Positions 7,022-17,290 of a stretch of 64,000 nucleotides of DNA are shown here, one piece after another. The notes beneath the pieces are model-generated. The model made no database searches. It saw nothing but the letters and a program-made list of their open reading frames with translations, and was not told where the DNA came from. Position 1 is the first letter of the stretch. Each line of letters starts with the position of its first letter. The translations under genes and the position numbers were made by a program. This DNA comes from Streptomyces sp. JJ36 (lineage in GTDB: Bacteria > Actinomycetota > Actinomycetes > Streptomycetales > Streptomycetaceae): NCBI RefSeq assembly GCF_021696945.1, contig NZ_JACYHE010000007.1, positions 80,404-144,403 on the forward strand. Direction: 5' to 3'.

Positions 7022-10000
7022 ATGAGCGCCCCGGGCGCGGCCCAGCCGGGGAACTGCTGGGCCCGCCCCGGAGCGATGCTGCGGCCCGGCGGCCCCGCCG
7101 AGCGTCGCGCGGGGACGCTGGCCCGGCTGCTGGTCACCGTGGTGTGCGGCGGATACGCCGCGGGTGCCGCCGTCGGCTGGGGCTCCCCGGTGCTCGCCCG
7201 TGTCATGGGCGACTTCGGGCTGAGCGCCGCCGCCCTGCTCGCCGCGGGCTCCTGCCTGTGGTATGCGCGCACCCAGCGCGGCAGCCGGTTCCGGCCCGCC
7301 TGGTTCCTCTTCGGCGTCTCCTCCGCCATGGCCGGCCTGGGCAACGGCGTCTGGGGCTGGTACGAGGTGGTGCTGCGGCAGCCGGTGCCGCAGCCCTCCG
7401 CCGCGGACTTCTGCTTCCTGCTCTTCGCACCGCCCGCCATCATCGGGCTGCTGGTGCTCGCCAAACGCCCCGTGACCCGGGCCGGATGGGTCTGCCTCGC
7501 CCTGGACGCCTGGCTGATCGGCGGCTCGCTGCTCACGCTCTCCTGGTCGCTGGCGCTCGCGCACGGCTCCTGGCAGGGCGAACCGGTGGCGTACGCCGCA
7601 CTCGGCCTGGCCTACCCGTTGCTGGACATCGTGCTGGTCAGCATGGTGCTGGCGCTGCACTTCCGGCGGTCCTCCGCGGACCGCCCGGCGATCAACACCG
7701 CGATCGGCGCCCTGGCGCTGACGGTCCTGTGCGACGCGCTGTTCACCTCGCCGCTGCTGCGCGAGAGCTACCGGTCGGGGCATCTGCTGGACGCCGGCTG
7801 GTTCGCCGGCTCCATCCTGCTCGCGTACGCGCCCTGGGTGGGCCGGGTGCGCAGCCTCCCCGACCCGTACGCCGCCGGGGACCGGCCCGCGGCGGCCGGC
7901 CCGCCGGCGCCGCCGCACAGCCGGCCGATCAGCGGCTCGCTCTCCGCGCTCACGCCCTACCTCGCCGCCGCGGTGTGCACCCTCGGCGTCATCCACACCT
8001 CCCTGGTGGGGCACGCCGTCGACCGCGTGGTGCTCTTCACCGGCTGCACGGTGGTGCTGGCACTGGTCGTGCGGCAGGGCATCATGCTGCTGGACAACAT
8101 CACGCTGACCCAGGAGCTCGCCCAGAAGGAGAGCCACTTCCGGTCCCTGGTGCAGGGCTCCAGCGACGTCATCATGATCGCCGCGCCCTCCGGCGTGCTG
8201 CGCTACGTCTCCCCGGCCGCCGTCGGCGTCTACGGCCGGGAGGGCGACCAGCTCGTCGGCTCGGAGCTGGCCTCCCTGATCCACCCCGAGGATCTGGCGC
8301 GGGTGCTGCACGAACTGCGTCGCTTCCTCGCGGCGCCGCCGGACACGGAGCCGTCCACCCGTATCGAGTGCCGCTTCCGGCACGGCAGGGGGCACTGGCT
8401 CAACGTGGAGTCCACCGTGAACCGCTACCACGGCGGCCTCATCTTCAACAGCCGCGACGTGACCGAACGCGTGCGCCTCCAGGCCCAGCTCCAGCACAAC
8501 GCCTCACACGACCCGCTGACCGACCTGCCCAACCGGGCGCTCTTCACCGAGCGGGTCCGGCAGGCGCTCTCCGGGCGCCGTGGCGCCGACGCGGGAGCCG
8601 CCGTGCTCTACATCGACCTGGACGGCTTCAAGGCGGTGAACGACACCATCGGACACCAGGCGGGCGACGAACTGCTGGTGGCCGCCGGGCACCGGCTGCG
8701 GCGCTCGGTGCGTGCCGGGGACACCGCCGCCCGGCTCGGCGGGGACGAGTTCGCCGCCCTCATCCTGGGCGACGGCCCGCCGGAGGCCCGCGGCCCCGAG
8801 GAGCGCGAGCAGCGGGTACGGGAGATCGCCGACCGTCTCCGGCTGACCCTCTCCGAGCCGTACGGGGTCCAGGGCGCCGAGGCGCGGGTGGCCGCCTCCA
8901 TCGGCATCGCCTTCGCCGAACCGGGCATCTCGCCCGCGACGCTGCTGCGCAACGCCGACCTCGCCATGTACCGCGCCAAGAAGGGGGGCAAGAACCGCGT
9001 CGAGGTGTACGCCCCCCAGCTCCAGGAGGACGTGGTGCGCCAGGCCGAGGCGGCCACCCGGCTGGGCGGGGCCCTGCGGGACGGCAGGTTCGCCCTGCTG
9101 CACCAGCCCGTCGTCGAGCTGCGTGGCGGCCGCATCACCTCGGTCGCCGCCCAGGCCCGCTGGCGGTCACCGCAGGGGATACTCTTCACGCCCGCCGAGT
9201 TCCTCCGGGCGGACGGCGCACCAGGCGGCGAGCTGCCCGCCGAGCAGGTGGCCCGGATGGGGGGCTGGTTGCTGGAGGAGGCGGTCGAGCAGGCCGCCCG
9301 GCGGCGGCAGGCCGGGCTCGACGTCCCGGTGACCGTGCGCCTCTCCGCGCGCCGATTCGCCGAGGGGACGGCCGGCCCCGGCCAGGTGGAGGCCCTGCTG
9401 TCCCGGCACGGCCTCGCCCCCGAGGCGCTGGTGCTGGAGCTCTCGGTGAGCGACCCGGACATCCCGCTGGACGAGCTGGAGGAGCGGCTGACGTTGCTGC
9501 GCAAGCTGGGCGTGGGCATCGCCCTGGACGGCTTCGGCAGCGGGGGCGCCGCCCTCGCCGCGCTGCGCCGCCTGCCGCTGGACGTGCTCTGCCTGGATCG
9601 CGGCCTGGTGGAGGGGATCGCCGAGTCGGCCCGGCTGCGCACCATCACGGCCGGGCTGCTGCGGATCGCCGAGGAGCTCGGGCTCTCCTCCGTCGCGGAG
9701 GGCGTCGACCTGCCGGAGCAGGTCTCGGTGCTGCGCGCCCTGGGCTGCACGCACGCGCTGGGCGCCGCCTTCTCCGGTGCCCTCGACGAGCACCGGCTGC
9801 GGCGGGCGCTCGGCCGGGGCGGCTACCCGATGCCGGGTGTGCCGGTGCAGGCCGGCCCGGTCACGGCGGCCCGCGCCCAGCGGAGCGGGACACCGGGAGG
9901 CCAGCTCCCGGTGGGGCGGGTTCCCGGGGGTCCGGCGGGTCCGGGTGTGCCGGCCGGAGCGGGAGGCGCGGGGGCCCCGGCCGGGCCGGCGCCTGCGGGG

Positions 10001-10186
10001 CCCGTGCCGGCCGGGACCGCGGGCGGCTCCGCGGGGAGCGGCCCGGTGCCGGAGCACGGCGGGGCGGGGCGCCCGATGGTGGCCGCCGGCGCGCTGCCGG
10101 TGCGTCGAGGCGGTACCACCGGTCCGGACGCGGTCGCCCATCCGCCATTGCGCTCACATAGTGAGACTTCCGTCCCACCCACTTGA
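7022..10186 (+). CDS. Membrane PAS-GGDEF-EAL protein, EAL domain degenerate
   Basis: About 1054 residues. An N-terminal half of roughly ten membrane segments is followed by a PAS domain (FRSLVQGSSDVIMIAAPSG onward), a GGDEF domain, an EAL-like domain and a Gly/Pro/Ala tail. The cyclase signature RLGGDEF is intact near residue 573. The product-inhibition site RAGD lies five residues before it, so c-di-GMP synthesis with feedback is predicted. The EAL domain has lost its key residues: EAL reads AAQ in SVAAQARW, DDFG reads DGFG, and the KxD lysine is Leu. I chose the ATG at 7022 because GGGGAGGG precedes it; an ATG at 6857 would add a proline-rich stretch. The gene lies directly before the ilv leader, an order I recall from Streptomyces coelicolor. 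Confidence 0.9.
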   Translation: MSAPGAAQPGNCWARPGAMLRPGGPAERRAGTLARLLVTVVCGGYAAGAAVGWGSPVLARVMGDFGLSAAALLAAGSCLWYARTQRGSRFRPAWFLFGVSSAMAGLGNGVWGWYEVVLRQPVPQPSAADFCFLLFAPPAIIGLLVLAKRPVTRAGWVCLALDAWLIGGSLLTLSWSLALAHGSWQGEPVAYAALGLAYPLLDIVLVSMVLALHFRRSSADRPAINTAIGALALTVLCDALFTSPLLRESYRSGHLLDAGWFAGSILLAYAPWVGRVRSLPDPYAAGDRPAAAGPPAPPHSRPISGSLSALTPYLAAAVCTLGVIHTSLVGHAVDRVVLFTGCTVVLALVVRQGIMLLDNITLTQELAQKESHFRSLVQGSSDVIMIAAPSGVLRYVSPAAVGVYGREGDQLVGSELASLIHPEDLARVLHELRRFLAAPPDTEPSTRIECRFRHGRGHWLNVESTVNRYHGGLIFNSRDVTERVRLQAQLQHNASHDPLTDLPNRALFTERVRQALSGRRGADAGAAVLYIDLDGFKAVNDTIGHQAGDELLVAAGHRLRRSVRAGDTAARLGGDEFAALILGDGPPEARGPEEREQRVREIADRLRLTLSEPYGVQGAEARVAASIGIAFAEPGISPATLLRNADLAMYRAKKGGKNRVEVYAPQLQEDVVRQAEAATRLGGALRDGRFALLHQPVVELRGGRITSVAAQARWRSPQGILFTPAEFLRADGAPGGELPAEQVARMGGWLLEEAVEQAARRRQAGLDVPVTVRLSARRFAEGTAGPGQVEALLSRHGLAPEALVLELSVSDPDIPLDELEERLTLLRKLGVGIALDGFGSGGAALAALRRLPLDVLCLDRGLVEGIAESARLRTITAGLLRIAEELGLSSVAEGVDLPEQVSVLRALGCTHALGAAFSGALDEHRLRRALGRGGYPMPGVPVQAGPVTAARAQRSGTPGGQLPVGRVPGGPAGPGVPAGAGGAGAPAGPAPAGPVPAGTAGGSAGSGPVPEHGGAGRPMVAAGALPVRRGGTTGPDAVAHPPLRSHSETSVPPT

Positions 10187-10219
10187 CACTCACAGCGCGC
10201 CCGGAGGATGGTCATTGCC

Positions 10220-10261
10220 ATGCGCACCCGAATTCTCGTACTTGGACAGCGCGTCGGCTGA
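10220..10261 (+). CDS. ilvB leader peptide MRTRILVLGQRVG
   Basis: A 13-codon frame reading M-R-T-R-I-L-V-L-G-Q-R-V-G ends in TGA 160 bases before ilvB. Four consecutive branched-chain codons (Ile-Leu-Val-Leu) just ahead of hairpins are the hallmark of ribosome-mediated attenuation. GGAGG at 10203-10207 is the likely ribosome site. An in-frame ATG at 10208 would add M-V-I-A but has no spacing to that site. When charged Ile, Leu or Val tRNA is scarce, the ribosome should stall here and prevent the downstream terminator from forming. Confidence 0.85.
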   Translation: MRTRILVLGQRVG

Positions 10262-10263
10262 CC

Positions 10264-10334
10264 CGGGGCCGTTCCGGCCCCGCGACTCCAGCGGCGCGCT
10301 CCCCTCGCTTGCCCACGGGCACGGGGGGTTTTTT
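10264..10334 (+). promoter_or_regulatory. ilvBNC attenuator: competing hairpins and T-tract
   Basis: Directly after the leader peptide, GGGGCCG-TTC-CGGCCCC can fold near 10265-10281. The second element pairs CCCC (10301-10304) and TGCC with GGCA and GGGG (to 10328), and ends in six T residues at 10329-10334. This is one of the few T-tract terminators in the window. Pairing of the first hairpin's 3' C-rich arm with the terminator's G-run would provide an alternative antiterminator structure. Confidence 0.75.
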
Positions 10335-10358
10335 GTTGCACCAGCACCTGGTCGCAAC
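10335..10358 (+). other. Hairpin between attenuator and ilvB
   Basis: GTTGCACCAG, a loop CAC, then CTGGT-C-GCAAC forms a ten-base-pair stem with one bulged C, immediately after the T-tract. It could stabilise the 5' end of the read-through mRNA or take part in antitermination. The role is inferred. Confidence 0.55.
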
Positions 10359-10424
10359 TCGCCACATACCTGACAAACAGCCCACGACGAGCGTCAACCC
10401 TCACTCTCCGAGAAGAGACAGCCG

Positions 10425-12281
10425 ATGACCGAGCAGGCCACCGGGGCCCCGAAACCGCAGCCGCGGGCCCCCCGCGCCGGACAGCAGCAGCCGGGCGGAC
10501 CGGCGCACGCCACCGAGCACATGACGGGTGCGCAGTCCCTCATTCGTTCTCTCGAGGAGATCGGCGCCGACACCGTATTCGGCATCCCCGGAGGAGCGAT
10601 CCTGCCGGCGTACGACCCGATGATGGACTCCTCCCGGGTCCGTCACGTGCTGGTCCGCCACGAGCAGGGCGCCGGTCACGCCGCCACCGGCTACGCCCAG
10701 GCGACCGGCAAGGTCGGCGTCTGCATGGCGACCTCGGGCCCCGGCGCCACCAACCTGGTCACCCCGATCGCCGACGCGCACATGGACTCGGTGCCGCTGG
10801 TCGCGATCACGGGACAGGTCACCTCCAAGGCGATCGGCACCGATGCCTTCCAGGAGGCCGACATCTGCGGCATCACGATGCCGATCACCAAGCACAACTT
10901 CCTGGTCACCGACCCGGCCGACATCCCCCGGACCATCGTGGAGGCCTTCCACATCGCCTCCACCGGCCGTCCCGGCCCGGTCCTGGTGGACATCGCCAAG
11001 GACGCCCTCCAGGCGCAGACGGTCTTCTCCTGGCCGCCGCAGCTCGAACTGCCGGGCTACCGCCCGGTGACCAAGCCGCACGCCAAGCAGATCCGGGAGG
11101 CCGCCCGGCTGGTCACCGAGGCCCGCCGCCCGGTCCTCTACGTGGGCGGCGGCGTGCTCAAGGCCGGCGCCACGGCCGAGCTCAAGGTGCTGGCCGAGCT
11201 CACCGGCGCCCCCGTCACCACCACGCTGATGGGCATCGGGTCCTTCCCCGACAGCCACCCGCAGCACCTGGGCATGCCCGGCATGCACGGCACGGTGGCG
11301 GCCGTCACCGCGCTGCAGAAGTCCGACCTGATCGTCGCGTTGGGCGCCCGCTTCGACGACCGCGTGACGGGCAAGCTGGACTCCTTCGCCCCGTACGCCA
11401 GGATCGTCCACGCGGACATCGACCCGGCGGAGATCGGGAAGAACCGCGCCGCCGACGTGCCCATCGTGGGGGACGCCCGCGAGGTCATCGCCGACCTGAT
11501 CGTCGCCGTCCAGGCGGAGCAGGCGGCCGGCCGTACGGCGGGCTACGCCGAATGGTGGGAGCTGCTGAACCGCTGGCGGGAGACGTACCCGCTCGGTTAC
11601 GACCTGCCGGAGGACGGCTCGCTCTCCCCGCAGCAGGTCATCCAGCGGATCGGTGAGAGGGCCCCGGAGGGCACCGTCTACGCGGCGGGCGTCGGCCAGC
11701 ACCAGATGTGGGCCGCGCACTACATCGACTACGAGAAGCCCGCCACCTGGCTCAACTCCGGCGGTCTCGGCACCATGGGCTACGCCGTGCCGGCCGCCCT
11801 CGGCGCCAAGGTCGGCATGCCGGACCGCGCGGTCTGGGCGATCGACGGCGACGGCTGTTTCCAGATGACCAATCAGGAGCTGGCCACGGCCGCGCTGAAC
11901 AACATCCCGATCAAGGTCGCCGTCATCAACAACGGCGCCCTCGGGATGGTCCGGCAGTGGCAGACCCTCTTCTACAACCAGCGCTACTCGAACACCCGGC
12001 TGCACGACGGCGACGGGGAGGAGCCGGCCCGCGGCACCCGGGTCCCGGACTTCGTCAAGCTGGCCGAGGCCATGGGCTGCGTGGGGATCCGCTGCGAGGA
12101 CCCCGAGCAGCTCGACGCGGTGATCGAGCAGGCCAACTCCATCAACGACCGGCCCGTCGTCGTCGACTTCGTCGTCCACGAGGACGCCATGGTCTGGCCG
12201 ATGGTCGCGGCAGGCACCTCCAACGACGAGGTCATGGCGGCGCGCGGCGTCCGGCCCGACTTCGGCGACAGCGACGACTGA
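10425..12281 (+). CDS. ilvB: Acetolactate synthase large (catalytic) subunit
   Basis: The 618-residue thiamine-diphosphate enzyme condenses two pyruvates to 2-acetolactate, or pyruvate with 2-ketobutyrate, the first step of valine, leucine and isoleucine synthesis. The catalytic Glu lies in [16 protein letters not shown]. The ThDP/Mg motif runs from [12 protein letters not shown] to VAVINN. Blocks such as [13 protein letters not shown] and [12 protein letters not shown] match the family. A ~35-residue Pro/Gln-rich N-terminal extension precedes the core, as in other actinobacteria. The gene is followed by ilvN after 20 bases and is controlled by the upstream attenuator. Confidence 0.97.
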   Translation: MTEQATGAPKPQPRAPRAGQQQPGGPAHATEHMTGAQSLIRSLEEIGADTVFGIPGGAILPAYDPMMDSSRVRHVLVRHEQGAGHAATGYAQATGKVGVCMATSGPGATNLVTPIADAHMDSVPLVAITGQVTSKAIGTDAFQEADICGITMPITKHNFLVTDPADIPRTIVEAFHIASTGRPGPVLVDIAKDALQAQTVFSWPPQLELPGYRPVTKPHAKQIREAARLVTEARRPVLYVGGGVLKAGATAELKVLAELTGAPVTTTLMGIGSFPDSHPQHLGMPGMHGTVAAVTALQKSDLIVALGARFDDRVTGKLDSFAPYARIVHADIDPAEIGKNRAADVPIVGDAREVIADLIVAVQAEQAAGRTAGYAEWWELLNRWRETYPLGYDLPEDGSLSPQQVIQRIGERAPEGTVYAAGVGQHQMWAAHYIDYEKPATWLNSGGLGTMGYAVPAALGAKVGMPDRAVWAIDGDGCFQMTNQELATAALNNIPIKVAVINNGALGMVRQWQTLFYNQRYSNTRLHDGDGEEPARGTRVPDFVKLAEAMGCVGIRCEDPEQLDAVIEQANSINDRPVVVDFVVHEDAMVWPMVAAGTSNDEVMAARGVRPDFGDSDD

Positions 12282-12301
12282 GGATCGGAGCACCCGCGAA
12301 G

Positions 12302-12826
12302 ATGTCCAAGCACACCCTCTCCGTCCTGGTGGAGAACACCCCCGGCATCCTGGCCCGGATCGCCTCGCTGTTCTCCCGCCGCGGTTTCAACATCGACTCG
12401 CTCGCCGTCGGCGTCACCGAGCACCCCGACATCTCCCGCATCACCATCGTGGTGAACGTGGAGGACCTGCCGCTGGAGCAGGTCACCAAGCAGCTCAACA
12501 AGCTCGTCAACGTGCTGAAGATCGTGGAGCTGGAGCCCGGCTCCGCGGTCCAGCGGGAGCTGGTCCTGGTGAAGGTGCGCGCCGACAACGAGACTCGTTC
12601 GCAGATCGTGGAGATCGTCCAGCTCTTCCGGGCCAAGACGGTCGACGTCTCGCCCGAGGCGGTCACCGTCGAGGCCACCGGCAGCAGCGACAAGCTCGAG
12701 GCCATGCTGAAGATGCTGGAGCCGTACGGCATCAAGGAGCTGGTCCAGTCCGGCACGATCGCCATAGGGCGCGGCGCGCGTTCCATCACCGACCGCTCCC
12801 TGCGGGCGCTGGACCGCACCGCCTGA
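12302..12826 (+). CDS. ilvN: Acetolactate synthase small (regulatory) subunit
   Basis: A 174-residue ACT-domain protein that activates IlvB and confers valine feedback inhibition. The N-terminal ACT block SKHTLSVLVENTPGILARI contains the effector-binding region, and the C-terminal half ends with EPYGIKELVQSGTIAIGRG, typical of IlvN/IlvH. It starts 20 bases after ilvB with GGAG upstream and is certainly cotranscribed with it. Confidence 0.97.
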   Translation: MSKHTLSVLVENTPGILARIASLFSRRGFNIDSLAVGVTEHPDISRITIVVNVEDLPLEQVTKQLNKLVNVLKIVELEPGSAVQRELVLVKVRADNETRSQIVEIVQLFRAKTVDVSPEAVTVEATGSSDKLEAMLKMLEPYGIKELVQSGTIAIGRGARSITDRSLRALDRTA

Positions 12827-12869
12827 CCCTTCCCCCGGGCCCGCCCCTACGGTGGGCGCACCACACTGA

Positions 12870-13886
<1,017 letters not shown>

Positions 13887-13892
13887 CGGCGC

Positions 13893-13912
13893 GGGGGCGC
13901 CCCGGCGCCCCC
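13893..13912. terminator. GC hairpin after ilvC
   Basis: GGGGGCGCC and GGCGCCCCC are complementary and almost touch, forming a very stable stem seven bases after the ilvC stop. The rest of the 321-base ilvC-serA gap holds no gene that I can support and presumably contains the serA promoter. Confidence 0.6.
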
Positions 13913-14207
13913 GTCCGCCCCGGACCGCGGCGGCGGCACCGTGCCGCCGTGGCCCGGGGCGGCTGCCGCGGCTGCCCGCCCCGGCGGCCGGCCGTGCCCG
14001 GGCCCGCCCGGGTGCGGCGTGCCCGTACACACACGGGTGATCAATCCCCGCGAAGGGCGGTGCGCACGGCTTCCCGGTGGCTACACTGCGGACAGAAGCG
14101 CGTCACAGGCTCACAGCGTCGTGTGTCTTACGCGGCTGCCAACCTCCACCGCCTTCGGCCGTCGGGACGCGGCCGTCCGTAGAGGACAAGTGAGGACTGA
14201 GACTCAA

Positions 14208-15797
14208 GTGAGCAAGCCCGTCGTACTCATCGCCGAGGAACTCTCGCCCGCCACTGTCGACGCGCTGGGCCCGGACTTCGAGATCCGGCAGTGCAACGGC
14301 GCCGACCGCGCGGAGCTGCTCTCCGCCATCGCCGACGTGGACGCGATCATGGTGCGCAGTGCCACCAAGGTGGACGCCGAGGCGATCGCCGCCGCCGGCA
14401 GACTCAAGGTCGTCGCCCGTGCCGGCGTCGGGCTGGACAACGTCGACGTGCCGGCCGCCACCAAGGCCGGCGTCATGGTCGTCAACGCCCCCACCTCCAA
14501 CATCGTCACCGCCGCCGAGCTGGCCTGCGGCCTCCTGGTCGCCACCGCCCGGAACATCCCGCAGGCGAACACCGCGCTCAAGAACGGCGAGTGGAAGCGC
14601 AGCAAGTACACCGGTGTGGAGCTCTCCGAGAAGACCCTGGGCGTGGTCGGCCTGGGCCGGATCGGTGTGCTCGTCGCCCAGCGCATGTCCGCCTTCGGGA
14701 TGAAGGTGGTGGCCTACGACCCGTTCGTCCAGCCGGCCCGGGCGGCGCAGATGGGCGTCAAGCTCCTCTCCCTGGACGAGCTGCTGGAGGTGTCGGACTT
14801 CATCACCGTGCACCTGCCGAAGACCCCGGAGACCCTGGGCCTCATCGGGGACGAGGCGCTGCACAAGGTCAAGCCGTCCGTCCGGCTCGTCAACGCCGCG
14901 CGTGGCGGCATCGTCGACGAGGACGCGCTGGTCGCCGCCCTCAAGGAGGGGCGGGTGGCCGGCGCGGGTCTGGACGTCTACGCCACGGAGCCCTGCACCG
15001 ACTCGCCGCTCTTCGAGTTCGACCAGGTGGTGTGCACCCCGCACCTGGGCGCCTCGACGGGTGAGGCCCAGGAGAAGGCCGGTATCGCGGTCGCCCGCTC
15101 CGTGCGTCTGGCGCTCGCCGGCGAGCTGGTCCCGGACGCGGTCAACGTCCAGGGCGGCGTGATCGCCGAGGACGTGCGGCCCGCGCTGCCGCTGGCCGAG
15201 CGGCTGGGCCGGATCTTCACCGCGCTGGCGGGCGAGGTCGCCGTCCGGCTGGACGTCGAGGTGTACGGCGAGCTCACCCAGCACGACGTGAAGGTGCTGG
15301 AGCTGTCCGCGCTCAAGGGCGTCTTCGAGGACGTCGTGGACGAGACGGTCAGCTATGTCAACGCACCGCTCTTCGCCCAGGAGCGCGGTGTCGAGGTGCG
15401 GCTGACCACCTCCAGCGAGTCCCCCGAGCACCGGAACGTCGTCACGGTGCGCGGCACGCTCGGCAGCGGCGAGGAGGTCTCGGTCTCCGGGACCCTGACC
15501 GGCCCCAAGCACCAGCAGAAGATCGTGGCCGTCGGGGAGTACGACGTCGACCTTGCCCTCGCGGAGCACATGGCCTTCCTGCGTTACAGCGACCGTCCGG
15601 GCGTGGTCGGCACGCTCGGCCGGATCCTCGGCGAGGCCGGCATCAACATCGCGGGTATGCAGGTCTCCCGTACCACCGTGGGCGGTGAGGCGCTGGTGGC
15701 GCTCACCGTGGACGACACCATCCCGGCTCCGGTGCTGACGGAGATCGCGGGCGAGGTGGGGGCGACCTCCGCGCGCAGCGTCAACCTGACGGACTGA
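14208..15797 (+). CDS. serA: D-3-phosphoglycerate dehydrogenase
   Basis: The 529-residue enzyme oxidises 3-phosphoglycerate, the committed step of serine synthesis. It is the long form, with a catalytic/NAD domain (VVGLGRIGVLVAQRM near residue 145, then VRLVNAARGGIVDEDAL and HLGASTGEAQEKAG), an intervening ASB domain, and a C-terminal ACT domain (MAFLRYSDRPGVVGTLG) for serine regulation. I chose the GTG at 14208 (VSKPVVLIAEELSP) because relatives begin there and the total length is then standard. A GTG at 14190 is in frame but too close to its purine run. A long upstream open frame is not coding-like. Confidence 0.96.
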   Translation: MSKPVVLIAEELSPATVDALGPDFEIRQCNGADRAELLSAIADVDAIMVRSATKVDAEAIAAAGRLKVVARAGVGLDNVDVPAATKAGVMVVNAPTSNIVTAAELACGLLVATARNIPQANTALKNGEWKRSKYTGVELSEKTLGVVGLGRIGVLVAQRMSAFGMKVVAYDPFVQPARAAQMGVKLLSLDELLEVSDFITVHLPKTPETLGLIGDEALHKVKPSVRLVNAARGGIVDEDALVAALKEGRVAGAGLDVYATEPCTDSPLFEFDQVVCTPHLGASTGEAQEKAGIAVARSVRLALAGELVPDAVNVQGGVIAEDVRPALPLAERLGRIFTALAGEVAVRLDVEVYGELTQHDVKVLELSALKGVFEDVVDETVSYVNAPLFAQERGVEVRLTTSSESPEHRNVVTVRGTLGSGEEVSVSGTLTGPKHQQKIVAVGEYDVDLALAEHMAFLRYSDRPGVVGTLGRILGEAGINIAGMQVSRTTVGGEALVALTVDDTIPAPVLTEIAGEVGATSARSVNLTD

Positions 15798-15819
15798 ACA
15801 CCCGCACCGCACGGGCCAG

Positions 15820-15852
15820 GGGCCCGGTCCGGCACTGCGCCGGGCCGGGCCC
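15820..15852 (+). terminator. Terminator after serA
   Basis: A 14-bp stem (GGGCCCGGTCCGGC with GCCGGGCCGGGCCC, one T-G wobble) closes a five-base loop and is followed by TTCTG. It lies 22 bases after the serA stop. Confidence 0.8.
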
Positions 15853-15973
15853 TTCTGCGCATGCGGGGGCGTCGCCGGCGGCGGACGGCCGATGTGAGGG
15901 GCGGGTGCGCCGGTCTCTCTCACTTCCGGTCAGACGGATGAATTCTCTCCACTTCTCCGCCTACCGTGGAATC

Positions 15974-15998
15974 CAGGTGGAGAAAAAGACTCCACCTG
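15974..15998. promoter_or_regulatory. Operator-like inverted repeat before the TetR gene
   Basis: The arms CAGGTGGAG and CTCCACCTG are perfect 9-base complements around AAAAAGA. The site ends 29 bases before the TetR start at 16028. A related half-site, CTCCACTTCTCC, lies about 25 bases further upstream. The position suggests autoregulation by the TetR protein. Confidence 0.65.
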
Positions 15999-16027
15999 AC
16001 CGGACCGACCCCTCCCGGAGGTGGGCG

Positions 16028-17290
16028 ATGCGGGCCGACGCCCAGCACAACCGCGAACAGATCCTGCGTGCCGCCCGGCAGATCTTCGTGCACGAGGGCC
16101 CCGACGCACCGCTGGACGCGATCGCCCGGCGGGCCGGGGTGGGCGTCGCCACGCTCTACCGGCGCTTCCCCCGCCGCGAGGACCTCGTGCAGGCCGTCGC
16201 CGTGCACACGCTGAGCGAGCTGCACGCCGCCGCCCGCTCGGCGGCGGAGCACGAGCCGGACCCGTTCGAGGCCTTGCGCCGCTTCATGCACGCCGCACTG
16301 GACCTCAAGATCGGTGCGGTGATGCCCTCGCTCTTCGGGCGCATCGAGGTCGACGACGTCCTGCGCCGGGCCGACGACGCGGCGGAGCCGCTGGAGGAGA
16401 TGCTCCGCGAGGCGCAGAGCGCCGCGCTGGTGCGGCAGGACGTCGTCCCGGGTGATGTCGTCTTCATGATCATCAGGCTCACCCGGCCGCTGCCGGGTGC
16501 GCGGCTGCCCGAGGACGGCGCACTCGCCCACCGCCAGCTCGAGATCTACATCGACGGGCTGCGCCCGTCCGCCGCCTGGCCGCGCGCACAGCGGCTCCCC
16601 GGACCGGCCATCGGCGTCGGCCGGTTCCGCCGCATCCGGCGCCGGATGGCCGGCGCACCCCCGGAGGAGCCGGTCGCCGAGTCCGCCGCGCGGACCGGCG
16701 AGGCGTCCGGCGCGGGGCGCGAGGAGGCGCGGGCCGGGGGCGCCGCCGCTCCCGAGGCCGGCGCACCTCCCGGGCGCGGACGCCCCGCCGGCTCCGGTCC
16801 GCTGCCCCCGAATGCCGCCGCCGGGGCCACCGGAAGTCGTCGGGGCGGCGTGGCGGGCCCCCGCCGCGCGCACCCGGCCGCCCCCCGCACACCCCGGCCC
16901 GGGGCGGGCGCCGGGCCCGCACCGGCGCCCGCTCAGCGCGCGCCGCGGTCCGTACGGGCCTCCAGCGCCCGCAGCACGGCCACCATGTCCGACGCGCCGT
17001 GGCCGAGCTCCACCGTCTCCCGGAACAGGGCGTGGCAGGCGTCCAGCACGGGCGAGGCCACAGCAGCCGCCCGGGCCGCCTCCGCGATCAGCTCGTTGTT
17101 CTTCAGCACGTCCGCAGCCGCAGCCTGCACCGACAGGTCGCCGGACAGCAGCTTGGGCGCCTTCATCCGCGAGACGCCGCTGGCCATCGGCCCCGCGTCC
17201 AGCACCTCGAGGAAGAGCCGGGGGTCCAGTCCGTGCCCGCCGGCGAAGTGGAACGCCTCGGTCAGGCCGGTGACCAGGCTGATCAGGTAG
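16028..17290 (+). CDS. TetR family regulator with abnormal C-terminal run-on
   Basis: The first ~190 residues are a normal TetR protein. The DNA-binding helices read [20 protein letters not shown] and [20 protein letters not shown], followed by a ligand-binding domain ending near YIDGLRPS. The reading frame then continues through a Gly/Ala/Pro-rich stretch and antisense into the convergent oxidoreductase gene, stopping only at 17290 (420 residues in total). TetR proteins are usually 190-230 residues. Either the natural stop was lost or a frameshift lies near 16600-16900. The start at 16028 has GGAGGT upstream and an operator-like repeat in front. Confidence 0.75.
   Translation: MRADAQHNREQILRAARQIFVHEGPDAPLDAIARRAGVGVATLYRRFPRREDLVQAVAVHTLSELHAAARSAAEHEPDPFEALRRFMHAALDLKIGAVMPSLFGRIEVDDVLRRADDAAEPLEEMLREAQSAALVRQDVVPGDVVFMIIRLTRPLPGARLPEDGALAHRQLEIYIDGLRPSAAWPRAQRLPGPAIGVGRFRRIRRRMAGAPPEEPVAESAARTGEASGAGREEARAGGAAAPEAGAPPGRGRPAGSGPLPPNAAAGATGSRRGGVAGPRRAHPAAPRTPRPGAGAGPAPAPAQRAPRSVRASSARSTATMSDAPWPSSTVSRNRAWQASSTGEATAAARAASAISSLFFSTSAAAACTDRSPDSSLGAFIRETPLAIGPASSTSRKSRGSSPCPPAKWNASVRPVTRLIR

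Noticed and set aside
5450..8497. A 1015-codon minus-strand frame across the hydroxyacid dehydrogenase, the repeat and the GGDEF gene
   Set aside because: Composition is typical of antisense high-GC DNA, and it contradicts two well-supported plus-strand genes.
13941..14207. Upstream extension of serA
   Set aside because: The added 89 residues are Arg/Pro-rich and do not match D-3-phosphoglycerate dehydrogenase; the GTG at 14208 gives the standard start.
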